From Minisyncoccus sp023229485 (GTDB lineage Bacteria > Patescibacteriota > Minisyncoccia > Minisyncoccales > Minisyncoccaceae): DNA of 6,049 nucleotides. Shown here piece by piece: positions 1 to 5,862 of this stretch (the stretch's first letter is position 1; each line of letters opens with the position of its first letter). The stretch spans positions 1 to 6,049 of the forward strand of contig JBAYMH010000015.1 in the NCBI GenBank assembly GCA_041663645.1, given 5' to 3'. The notes beneath the pieces were generated by a model. It ran no database searches. It had not been told where the DNA came from and saw only the letters and a program-made list of their open reading frames with translations. A program made the translations under genes and the position numbers.

Positions 1-30
1 TAGATTCCGGTTCGATTCCGGACCTCGGCA
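1..30 (+). tRNA. 3' end of a tRNA gene, isotype not determinable (cut by window start)
   Basis: The first 30 bases contain a full T-arm: stem TCCGG (6-10), loop TTCGATT (11-17) and stem CCGGA (18-22). The acceptor 3' strand CCTCGGC (23-29) and a discriminator A (30) follow. The missing 5' acceptor strand should read GCCGAGG. The bases after the discriminator are CAT, so CCA is not encoded and would have to be added by the tRNA nucleotidyltransferase. The anticodon lies outside the window, so the amino acid cannot be given. A tRNA-Gly follows 10 bases later, so this is a small tRNA cluster. Confidence 0.85.
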
Positions 31-40
31 CATAAACTTT

Positions 41-115
41 GCGGGCATCGTATAGTGGCTATTATGCAACCTTGCCAAGGTTGAGACGGCAGTTCGATTC
101 TGCTTGCCCGCTCCA
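41..115 (+). tRNA. tRNA-Gly, anticodon GCC
   Basis: Complete cloverleaf. Acceptor GCGGGCA (41-47) pairs with TGCCCGC (105-111). The anticodon stem CAACC (67-71) pairs with GGTTG (79-83) around the loop TTGCCAA, which places anticodon GCC at 74-76. The T-loop is TTCGATT. The discriminator is T112 and CCA is encoded at 113-115, unlike the partial tRNA to its left and the tRNA-Leu at the right end. It reads GGC and GGU glycine codons. No terminator is visible between it and the protein gene starting 20 bases downstream, so read-through into that gene is possible. Confidence 0.95.
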
Positions 116-135
116 TTTAAAAATAATATTTGCTT

Positions 136-768
136 ATGAAAATAACCTGGTACGGAGATACATGCTTCCAAATAACAAGTTCGTCTACAGACAAAGAAAA
201 TATCTTTCTTGCTATTGACGTTCCCGAGAACGACAAAAAGTCTACTAAAATAGAAGCTGATATTTTGCTAAAAACAAGTAATATTACCGCAAAAGACGAA
301 ACTGGAAAATCTAAATCTGGCGATAAATTTAATATTTCTTCCTGTGGCGAATATGAAATAAAAGGAGTTTTTGTACAAGGAATTCCTTCTCTTCAAATAG
401 ATAAAAAGAAAAAAAATATAATTTATTTAGTCGAAGCAGAAAACATAAGAATCTGCCATCTTGGCTTACTTGGAGTAGAAGAAATAAATGAAGAACAGAC
501 GGAGGGAATAGGAAATGTTGACATTTTGCTCGTTCCAATCGATGGAGATAAAACCATTGGCTTTAAAGAAGCCGTAAAAGTTATTTCCTTAATTGAACCA
601 AAAATGGTCATTCCGATGTGTTATAATAAAGAAAAATTAAGTGCATTTTTAAAAGTAATGGGGGAGAATGATGTAGTCCCACAGGATAAATTAAATATCC
701 AAAAGAAACATTTGGGACCAAAAGGGAGTGACGATAAAGTAGATATCGTGGTCTTAGAAGAAAAATAA
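136..768 (+). CDS. Metallo-beta-lactamase-fold protein with degenerate metal site (gyrA neighbour)
   Basis: A 210-residue protein. The open frame reaches back to TTG at 130, but ATG at 136 is preferred because it gives MKITWYGDTCFQI, matching the usual N-terminus of the short UPF0173-like branch of the metallo-beta-lactamase fold. Fold landmarks follow in order: AIDVPEND (26-33), ADILL (41-45), GEYEIKGVFVQGIPS (71-85), HLGLLG (108-113), VDILLVPIDG (128-137) and PKMVIPMCY (155-163). Active relatives normally carry GHSC, an HxHxDH motif after ADIVLVT, HxGD and PMHY. Here these read GDTC, TSNIT (no histidines), HLGL and PMCY. Nearly every expected zinc ligand is therefore gone, and catalysis of the usual hydrolase type is unlikely. 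The fold assignment rests on these motifs; the function is unknown. The stop is 20 bases before gyrA on the same strand, so the two are probably cotranscribed. No Shine-Dalgarno sequence precedes the start. Confidence 0.8.
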   Translation: MKITWYGDTCFQITSSSTDKENIFLAIDVPENDKKSTKIEADILLKTSNITAKDETGKSKSGDKFNISSCGEYEIKGVFVQGIPSLQIDKKKKNIIYLVEAENIRICHLGLLGVEEINEEQTEGIGNVDILLVPIDGDKTIGFKEAVKVISLIEPKMVIPMCYNKEKLSAFLKVMGENDVVPQDKLNIQKKHLGPKGSDDKVDIVVLEEK

Positions 769-788
769 AAAATTGTTGTTAATGAAAA

Positions 789-3299
789 ATGGCTAAAAAA
801 CAAGAAGAACTTATCTCGGCAATAGGGAACGTGGTAGACAGAGAAATCTCTACAGAAATGAAGGAGAGCTATATTGACTATGCAATGTCTGTTATTGTTG
901 CAAGAGCATTGCCCGACGTTAGGGATGGTTTAAAACCAGTACAAAGAAGGATACTCTATGCAATGTATGATATGGGAGTTAGGTCTGATGCCAAATTCAG
1001 AAAATCAGCTGCTATAACTGGAGATGTTTTGGGAAAATATCACCCACATGGAGATCAGGCAGTTTATGCTGCAATGGTTAGAATGGCTCAAGAATTTACC
1101 CTTAGATATCCATTAATCAAAGGGCAGGGAAACTTTGGTTCTGTTGATGGCGATCCTCCAGCAGCCCAAAGGTATACTGAAGCAAAAATGTCGAAGCTGG
1201 GAGAAGAAATGCTGAAAGATATAGAAAAAGGAACGGTTGATTTTATTGATAACTATGATGGTACAAGAAAAGAACCAGCTGTTCTTCCTGCTCCATTACC
1301 AGCATTACTGTTAAACGGTTCTACTGGAATCGCTGTTGGTATGGCCACAAACATCCCACCTCATAATTTAACTGAGGTCGGAAATGCACTTATTCATTTA
1401 ATTGATAATCCGAAAGCAGAAATTGAAGAGTTGTTTCAATTTATTAAAGGGCCAGATTTTCCAACCCGTGGAATAATTTTTGATCAAAAAGCAATTCTTT
1501 CCGCCTATTCACAAGGAAAAGGTGCGTTTTTAATGCGTGGAAAAGTAGACATTATCGAAAAAGAAGGCAAGGGGTCACAGATTATCATCAACGAAATTCC
1601 TTTTCAAGTAGATAAATCAAACTTGATTACTCAGCTTGCTGGCTTGGTTCAAAACAAAAGAGTTGACGGTATTAAGGATATTAGAGATGAATCTGATAAG
1701 GATGGAATGAGAATTGCCATTGATTTACAGAGAGGTGGAATTCCAAAAAAGATTTTAAATACTTTATATAAATACACAGACCTTCAAAGAATGTATCATT
1801 TAAACATGCTTGCATTGGTTGATGGTATCGAACCAAAGGTTTTAAATCTAAAGGAAGTTTTGGAGTATTATTTAATTCACAAACAAGAAGTTGTAGTTAG
1901 AAGAGCAAAGCATGATTTAGAAAAGGCAAAAGAACGAGCCCATATCTTAGAAGGTTTAATGATTGCACTTGATAGCATTGAAGATGTTATTGAAACGATT
2001 AGAAAATCAAAAGACAAGGAAGATGCTCGGAATAATTTATGTAAAAAATTTAAATTAACCGTACTTCAAGCAGATGCAATTCTGGAAATTAGATTGCATC
2101 AATTGGCAAAACTAGAAAAACAAAAAGTTGCCGATGAGCTTGCAGAAAAACTAAAATTGATTAAAGAGCTAACTAAAATAGTTGAAAGCAAGGCAGAACA
2201 GAAGAAGACAATGAAAAAAGAAATTGAGTTTGAATTAGAAAATTATGGAGACGTAAGAAAAACAGCTATTGTAAAACACAGTCCAGAAACTATTTCGGAA
2301 GAGGATTTAGTTCCACTAGAAGATACGATAGTTACCTTAACTGCTGGAGGCTTCATAAAAAGAATGAATCCTTCTGAATATAAAAAACAGAACAGAGGAG
2401 GGCAAGGCTCTTTAGGAATGAAGACCGGAGACGACGACGAAGTCCATCATTTTATTTCAGCTCAAACTCACGATTCAATTTTCTTCTTTACTGATTCTGG
2501 TAAGGCATTTCAAACCAAAGTTTATGAAATCCCTGAAGGTCAGAGATCTAATAAAGGAAGAGGTATTATGAATTTCTTAGAAGTTTCATCTAGCGATAAG
2601 ATATTATCAGTCTTGCCAGTAAGCAAAAGCGATAGGAAGGATGGAGATGTCAAATACTTATTTATGGCAACTAAGAATGGAATAGTTAAAAAAACTCCTA
2701 TTAAGGATTTCGAAAACGTAAGGCGTAATGGTTTAATTGCAATCGGTCTTAAAAAAGACGATTCACTTTGTGGGGTACAAAAAATTGGTGATGGCGATGA
2801 TATTATCTTAGTCACAAGAGATGGACAATCAATCAAATTTGCCGAAAAGGAAATTCGAGCAATGGGTAGAACAGCCGCTGGCATTAAGGGTATTGCTCTT
2901 AAGAAGGGAGATCAGGTGATTGGAATGCAAGTTGTCCGCAAGGAAAAAGCTAAAGAAAAAGCCTATTTATTAGTATTGATGGAAAATGGTTTTGGAAAAT
3001 TAACTGCAGTTTCAGAATACAAAAGACAGGGAAGGGGAGGTTCTGGAGTAAAAACTGCTAAGGTTACTACAAAAACTGGGTCTATCGTAAAAATAGAAAT
3101 AATTCAAGAACAAGAAGATTTAATCGTTATTTCGCAAAAAGGACAAACAATTAGAACTAAGATTTCGAGCATACCAAAACTTGGACGAGATACTCAGGGG
3201 GTCAGGATTATGAAAATAAAAGAAGGTGACAAAGTTGCCTCAGCTGCTTGCCTTGAGCATCAAAAAATCGAAGATCTAATTGATGACGAAGAAGAATAA
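789..3299 (+). CDS. gyrA: DNA gyrase subunit A
   Basis: An 836-residue, apparently complete type IIA topoisomerase A subunit. With GyrB it forms the A2B2 enzyme that introduces negative supercoils using ATP. The breakage-reunion domain spans roughly 1-490. It has catalytic R128-Y129 (in AAQRYTE), GKYHPHGD at 82-89, and the DNA-bending isoleucine I181 in NGSTGIAVG. A charged coiled coil follows at about 370-460. The C-terminal beta-pinwheel (about 505-820) shows six blade-like repeats of the pattern hydrophobic-x-T-x-x-G. The GyrA box is QNRGGQG at 534-540, which argues for gyrase rather than ParC. A second related segment, QGRGGSGVK, starts at 747. The protein ends in an acidic tail (IDDEEE). 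Quinolone contact positions equivalent to E. coli S83 and D87 are Q90 and A94 here. ATG 789 is the only sensible start: an upstream ATG at 782 stops after four codons. There is no Shine-Dalgarno. gyrB is not in the window. Confidence 0.97.
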   Translation: MAKKQEELISAIGNVVDREISTEMKESYIDYAMSVIVARALPDVRDGLKPVQRRILYAMYDMGVRSDAKFRKSAAITGDVLGKYHPHGDQAVYAAMVRMAQEFTLRYPLIKGQGNFGSVDGDPPAAQRYTEAKMSKLGEEMLKDIEKGTVDFIDNYDGTRKEPAVLPAPLPALLLNGSTGIAVGMATNIPPHNLTEVGNALIHLIDNPKAEIEELFQFIKGPDFPTRGIIFDQKAILSAYSQGKGAFLMRGKVDIIEKEGKGSQIIINEIPFQVDKSNLITQLAGLVQNKRVDGIKDIRDESDKDGMRIAIDLQRGGIPKKILNTLYKYTDLQRMYHLNMLALVDGIEPKVLNLKEVLEYYLIHKQEVVVRRAKHDLEKAKERAHILEGLMIALDSIEDVIETIRKSKDKEDARNNLCKKFKLTVLQADAILEIRLHQLAKLEKQKVADELAEKLKLIKELTKIVESKAEQKKTMKKEIEFELENYGDVRKTAIVKHSPETISEEDLVPLEDTIVTLTAGGFIKRMNPSEYKKQNRGGQGSLGMKTGDDDEVHHFISAQTHDSIFFFTDSGKAFQTKVYEIPEGQRSNKGRGIMNFLEVSSSDKILSVLPVSKSDRKDGDVKYLFMATKNGIVKKTPIKDFENVRRNGLIAIGLKKDDSLCGVQKIGDGDDIILVTRDGQSIKFAEKEIRAMGRTAAGIKGIALKKGDQVIGMQVVRKEKAKEKAYLLVLMENGFGKLTAVSEYKRQGRGGSGVKTAKVTTKTGSIVKIEIIQEQEDLIVISQKGQTIRTKISSIPKLGRDTQGVRIMKIKEGDKVASAACLEHQKIEDLIDDEEE

Positions 3300-3302
3300 A
3301 AA

Positions 3303-3327
3303 AATGGCTCGCTTTTTGCGAGCCATT
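3303..3327. terminator. Hairpin after gyrA, likely terminator
   Basis: AATGGCTCGC (3303-3312) pairs perfectly over 10 bp with GCGAGCCATT (3318-3327) around a TTTTT loop, starting three bases after the gyrA stop. On the plus strand the tail is TGTGGTT, a poor U-tract. On the minus strand the hairpin is followed by seven Ts (complement of 3298-3304). The position fits a 3' boundary for the gyrA transcript, but by sequence it is a better intrinsic terminator in the reverse direction. Confidence 0.7.
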
Positions 3328-3359
3328 GTGGTTAAATAAACTAAATAACTCAAATCTTT

Positions 3360-3881
3360 ATGCAAAATGAATTTTTGAATCCACAAGAAATTCTAAATAC
3401 ACTAACCATAAAGCCAACTATGATTGCTTGTGATTTTGGGTGCGGTGCGGGAGGATGGACTATTCCGCTCGCAAAAATGGTCCCATCAGGAATGGTTTAT
3501 GCAGTTGATATCTTAGAAGAACCATTATCATTTTTAATTGCTAACGCCAAGAGACAGAATGTAAATAATATAAAACCCATATTGTCAGATATTGAGAAAG
3601 GTGTTAAAATTATTAACAATGATGAAGTGGATTTAGTTTTTATTATCAATACATTATTTCAATCAGATGATATTGAGCTAGTTTTGAATGAAGCGGATCG
3701 CATTTTGAAAAAAAAGGGATTAATGTTTATTGCTGACTGGAAAGATGGTAATCCGATGGGATTAAAAAATGAATTAATAAAATTTGAAATAATCAAAAAA
3801 AATATTATAGAAAAAGGATATAGTATTGAAAAAGAATTTGATGCTGGGCAATATCACAGGGCACTAATCTTTAAAAAATAA
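3360..3881 (+). CDS. Class I SAM-dependent methyltransferase (Methyltransf_11/UbiE-like), substrate unknown
   Basis: A 173-residue protein, about the size of a minimal Rossmann methyltransferase domain. Motif I is CDFGCGAGG (24-32), the glycine-rich SAM loop. The acidic residue closing strand 2 is D50 in VYAVDIL, which normally binds the SAM ribose. A motif IV-like strand follows (DLVFIINTLFQ), then the helix-strand unit EADRILKKKGLMFIADW, typical of the small UbiE/type 11 group. There is no signal peptide or membrane segment, so it should be cytoplasmic. ATG 3360 gives an N-terminus that reaches motif I at the usual distance; no Shine-Dalgarno precedes it. It starts after the gyrA hairpin and ends 16 bases before the first pilin-like gene, which suggests cotranscription with the pilins. 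Nothing in the sequence identifies the substrate; modification of a pilin or envelope component is only a guess from position. Confidence 0.85.
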   Translation: MQNEFLNPQEILNTLTIKPTMIACDFGCGAGGWTIPLAKMVPSGMVYAVDILEEPLSFLIANAKRQNVNNIKPILSDIEKGVKIINNDEVDLVFIINTLFQSDDIELVLNEADRILKKKGLMFIADWKDGNPMGLKNELIKFEIIKKNIIEKGYSIEKEFDAGQYHRALIFKK

Positions 3882-3897
3882 GAATCATTTTATAGTT

Positions 3898-4269
3898 ATG
3901 GAAAAAAAAGTAATAATTGCATTTTTTCTTTCAATAGCGATTTCATTTGTCGGAATCATTAATAGTGCAGTGGCAGCTTCTGGTGGTACTAGTAGCGTTA
4001 TCATAAGTAATCCACTCGCTGTTAGCACTCTTCCAAGTTTATTATGCATTATTTTTGATGCATTAATATATTTAGGAGCACCAGTCTTAGGGTTTGTAAT
4101 TCTTTTAGCTGGTATTAGTTGGCTAACATCGATGGGAGATCCTAGCAAAATAAAAACGGCGAAAAGTACGATTACTTATGCCGTAATAGGATTAATTGTT
4201 ATTTTATCCTCTAAAGCAATTTACGCATTTATTATTGATGCTTTAGGTGTTAGTGCGACCAAGTGTTAA
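3898..4269 (+). CDS. Pilin-like protein 1 (T4SS pilin, VirB2/TrbC-like)
   Basis: A 123-residue protein. It begins with a signal peptide: MEKK, a hydrophobic core, and a probable signal peptidase I site after AVA (24-26). A short polar segment rich in S and T follows. The first membrane helix spans about 47-78 (ending GISWLTS), then the cytoplasmic loop GDPSKIKTAK (80-89), then a second helix at about 92-116. This signal, helix, short basic loop, helix plan matches the T4SS_pilin group found widely in CPR genomes and resembles VirB2/TrbC. The lysine-rich loop predicts that it faces the cytoplasm. It has two cysteines, C50 at the start of helix 1 and C123 as the very last residue, both predicted on the outer side. 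It is the most divergent loop of the four (TSMGD where two of its neighbours have MTAGxD). It is the first of four tandem paralogues. The family assignment is by architecture and motif; its role in a real pilus is inferred. Confidence 0.75.
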   Translation: MEKKVIIAFFLSIAISFVGIINSAVAASGGTSSVIISNPLAVSTLPSLLCIIFDALIYLGAPVLGFVILLAGISWLTSMGDPSKIKTAKSTITYAVIGLIVILSSKAIYAFIIDALGVSATKC

Positions 4270-4309
4270 AAATAATAATAATAAAGTAAGATAAATAAAA
4301 TAAAAAATT

Positions 4310-4657
4310 ATGAATAAAAAAAATTCTAAATACTTAACAGCATCGTGCCTTTCTTTGTTGATTGCTGGGCTAGTAATCACTCCGGGTATTGCCGCTGCTT
4401 ACACCGCTCCATCTCTCACACAATGGGCCAATTTATCTGTTCAAGATGTTATTGAAAAGCTTGTTAATATTTTATTTAGTTGGGTAGCCCCTCTTTGTGT
4501 CTTGATGATTATCATAGGCGGAATATTCTATATGACAGCTGGAAGCGACACGGGTAGAACAAAATCAGCGTTTGATTTTATTAAATATGCCTTAATTGGA
4601 CTTGTTGTTGTATTGGCTGCTGCTATGATGATGAGCTTTGTTAACGGACTTATATAA
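4310..4657 (+). CDS. Pilin-like protein 2 (T4SS pilin, VirB2/TrbC-like)
   Basis: A 115-residue protein with the same plan as its neighbours. The signal peptide ends near GIAAA (26-30), with likely cleavage after A30. A short extracellular stretch precedes helix 1 (about 51-77), which ends in GGIFYMTAGSD (70-80). The loop TGRTKSAFD (81-89) and helix 2, KYALIGLVVVLAA (92-104) plus a methionine run (106-108), follow. The start at ATG 4310 sits after a 40-base stretch made almost only of A and T, with no ribosome binding site of the usual kind. It is close in sequence to pilin-like protein 3 in the helix-loop-helix part, so these two look like the most recent duplicates or the most constrained pair. 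Its stop is nine bases before the next start, so the two are translated from one message. Confidence 0.78.
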   Translation: MNKKNSKYLTASCLSLLIAGLVITPGIAAAYTAPSLTQWANLSVQDVIEKLVNILFSWVAPLCVLMIIIGGIFYMTAGSDTGRTKSAFDFIKYALIGLVVVLAAAMMMSFVNGLI

Positions 4658-4666
4658 TATTGATTT

Positions 4667-4990
4667 ATGAATAAAAAATATTTTCAATGTTTGACTATAA
4701 TTTTTATATTCCTTTTTACATGTGGAATGGTTAGTGCAGCTCCTGCGACTACAGCTTGGTCCGGAACATTGCTAGTCATATTGCAGAACATTACAGATAA
4801 AATATTCACAGTAGTTGGAATAATTTGCTTGCTAGTTCTTTTAATAGGGGGTATTGTTTGGATGACGGCTGGAGGCGATACGGAAAAAGTTAAAAAAGCA
4901 AAAGAAATAATTATAGCCGCAGTCCTCGGTTTGGTAGTTATATTAGGAGCTAAGATTATCATGAGTGAAGTATCAAATTTGGGAATGTAA
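4667..4990 (+). CDS. Pilin-like protein 3 (T4SS pilin, VirB2/TrbC-like)
   Basis: A 107-residue protein, the shortest of the set. The signal peptide reaches VSA (22-24), with likely cleavage before APATT, leaving a mature chain of about 83 residues. Helix 1 runs about 46-68 and ends GGIVWMTAGGD (61-71), the clearest example of the shared motif. The basic loop TEKVKKAKE (72-80) and helix 2 (about 81-99, AAVLGLVVILGAKIIM) follow. The mature size and two-helix hairpin fit the known form of VirB2/TrbC pilins, which insert in the inner membrane before assembly. It starts nine bases after the stop of the gene before it. It carries C8 and C19 in the signal peptide and C54 in helix 1. There is no lipobox, so it is not predicted to be a lipoprotein. 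Confidence 0.8.
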   Translation: MNKKYFQCLTIIFIFLFTCGMVSAAPATTAWSGTLLVILQNITDKIFTVVGIICLLVLLIGGIVWMTAGGDTEKVKKAKEIIIAAVLGLVVILGAKIIMSEVSNLGM

Positions 4991-5041
4991 AAAACATAAA
5001 AATATTACATATTAAATAAATAAAAATATTTAAAAATAATT

Positions 5042-5524
5042 ATGAAAAATAAAATTTTATCAGCACTACTATTTATTACACTTTTTTTCACTATCGGGGC
5101 TCCTGCTTTAGTGGGGGCAGCCAGCGGAACTGCTGCTTTGGATCGCTGTATTATAAGTCCAGCAAATGCAGCTAGACTAGTTAACATGGAGGTGGAATGT
5201 ACATATACGGCTATAGATGGAAGTCCAATAAGCGGAACTCCTACTGAAAAAGTTGCTTGTCCTTATAGCAATAATGATGGTAATTGTGGAGCCTGTTGTC
5301 TTTTAAGTGCAGTATTTAATCTTACAGATTGGATATTTATCGGCTTAATGACTATTTCCGCCCTAATGATTATTTATGGTGCTTATTGTTTTGTAATGGC
5401 AGGTGCAGATCCAGAAAAAGCAAAGACAGGTAAGAATCTATTAATGTATGCAGCAATTGGTATAGCGGTTGCATTCTTCTCAAGAGCCCTTCCAACTCTT
5501 GTGAAACTAGTAATGGGAGTTTAA
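5042..5524 (+). CDS. Pilin-like protein 4 with cysteine-rich extracellular insert
   Basis: A 160-residue protein. The signal peptide is MKNKILSALL and following, with likely cleavage after GAA (25-27). Before helix 1 it has an extra segment of about 55-60 residues not found in the three paralogues. This holds six cysteines (36, 53, 73, 82, 85, 86), with the cluster CGACC at 82-86 just before the membrane. Helix 1 spans about 94-120 and contains C116. The shared loop is AGADPEKAKTGK (120-131), and helix 2 runs about 132-157. The C-terminal half is clearly of the same family as the upstream pilin-like proteins (compare AGGDTEKVKKAKE). An even number of exported cysteines suggests disulfides, or possibly a metal-binding knuckle. 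By analogy it could be a tip, adaptor or anchoring subunit; that is inference. It is the last gene of the run and is followed directly by a strong terminator. A 51-base AT-only-like gap separates it from pilin 3. Confidence 0.75.
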   Translation: MKNKILSALLFITLFFTIGAPALVGAASGTAALDRCIISPANAARLVNMEVECTYTAIDGSPISGTPTEKVACPYSNNDGNCGACCLLSAVFNLTDWIFIGLMTISALMIIYGAYCFVMAGADPEKAKTGKNLLMYAAIGIAVAFFSRALPTLVKLVMGV

Positions 5525-5537
5525 TATTTATAATTGT

Positions 5538-5570
5538 AAGGGCAGGGTTTAAAACCCTGCCTTTTATTTT
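5538..5570 (+). terminator. Intrinsic terminator of the pilin-like operon
   Basis: GGCAGGG (5541-5547) pairs with CCCTGCC (5555-5561) around the loop TTTAAAA. The stem is extended by G5540-T5562 and A5538/A5539 with T5564/T5563. The 3' tail is CTTTTATTTT (5561-5570). It starts 14 bases after the stop of pilin-like gene 4. The GC-rich stem and U-rich tail are textbook for factor-independent termination on the plus strand. Confidence 0.92.
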
Positions 5571-5599
5571 GCCACCCAATCCCTCATCGGAATACGAAC

Positions 5600-5628
5600 G
5601 AGGTCCGACATTGAGCACGAAGGACCTC
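5600..5628. repeat. Intergenic hairpin, 7-bp stem with 15-nt loop
   Basis: GAGGTCC (5600-5606) is the exact reverse complement of GGACCTC (5622-5628). The loop between them is GACATTGAGCACGAA. It lies after the pilin terminator and before the predicted promoter of tRNA-Leu, so it is in neither obvious transcript. It is noticeably richer in G and C than its surroundings. No coding frame of any length explains it. It could be a protein-binding inverted repeat, a dispersed intergenic repeat, or a remnant of a structured RNA. Confidence 0.5.
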
Positions 5629-5638
5629 AGTTAGTTAA

Positions 5639-5666
5639 TTGACATTGTATGTCGGTATGCTATATT
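5639..5666 (+). promoter_or_regulatory. Sigma-70-type promoter with extended -10, for tRNA-Leu
   Basis: A perfect -35 TTGACA (5639-5644) is followed by a 16-base spacer and -10 TATATT (5661-5666). TGC directly upstream of the -10 (5658-5660) is the extended -10 element. Transcription would start near 5673, giving a leader of about 105 bases before tRNA-Leu at 5779. No other gene lies downstream on this strand before the tRNA. The spacer holds a small inverted repeat, GACAT (5641-5645) with ATGTC (5649-5653). Confidence 0.65.
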
Positions 5667-5778
5667 TATAAAGTATTATTTAATTTATTGGATTGGCGAA
5701 ACCTACTTAAAGAAAACTTCAACAAAAACGTGTCCGAAGGTGAGGGTCCCATATAAGGCAATAAAATAAAAAAATCAT

Positions 5779-5860
5779 GCCGAGGTGGCGGAATTGGCAG
5801 ACGCGTATGCCTTAGGAGCATATGTCGCAAGACGTGAGGGTTCAAGTCCCTCCTTCGGCA
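5779..5860 (+). tRNA. tRNA-Leu, anticodon TAG (UAG)
   Basis: An 82-base tRNA with a long variable arm, as expected for leucine. Acceptor GCCGAGG (5779-5785) pairs with CTTCGGC (5853-5859) with one G-T pair. The anticodon stem TATGC (5806-5810) pairs with GCATA (5818-5822) around CTTAGGA, giving anticodon TAG at 5813-5815, which reads CUN-type leucine codons. The variable arm follows (5823-5835). The T-stem GAGGG (5836-5840) pairs with CCCTC (5848-5852) around TTCAAGT. The discriminator is A5860 and the next bases are CAATA, so CCA is not encoded. The 3' half of this gene is repeated in antisense orientation just downstream (5909-5926). Confidence 0.95.
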
Positions 5861-5862
5861 CA

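Noticed and set aside
130..135. TTG at 130 as the start of the metallo-beta-lactamase-fold gene
   Set aside because: ATG at 136 gives the family-typical MKITWYG start, and no ribosome binding site favours the TTG.
2540..2884. Minus-strand open frame of 114 codons inside gyrA
   Set aside because: It lies wholly within the strongly conserved GyrA C-terminal domain and has no recognisable domain or initiation context. It is a shadow frame.
3313..3360. Promoter for the methyltransferase between the gyrA hairpin and ATG 3360
   Set aside because: TTGCGA with a downstream TAAATA can be found, but the spacing is 11 or 20 bases and the region is AT-rich enough to give such matches by chance.
3885..4148. 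Minus-strand frame opposite pilin-like gene 1, and similar frames opposite genes 3 and 4
   Set aside because: They mirror the hydrophobic codons of the real genes. The plus-strand readings have signal peptides and a shared family motif, while the reverse readings do not.
4979..5010. Separate promoter for pilin-like gene 4
   Set aside because: TTGGGA with TATTAC at an 18-base spacing is a weak match inside a nearly pure AT stretch, so it was not called.
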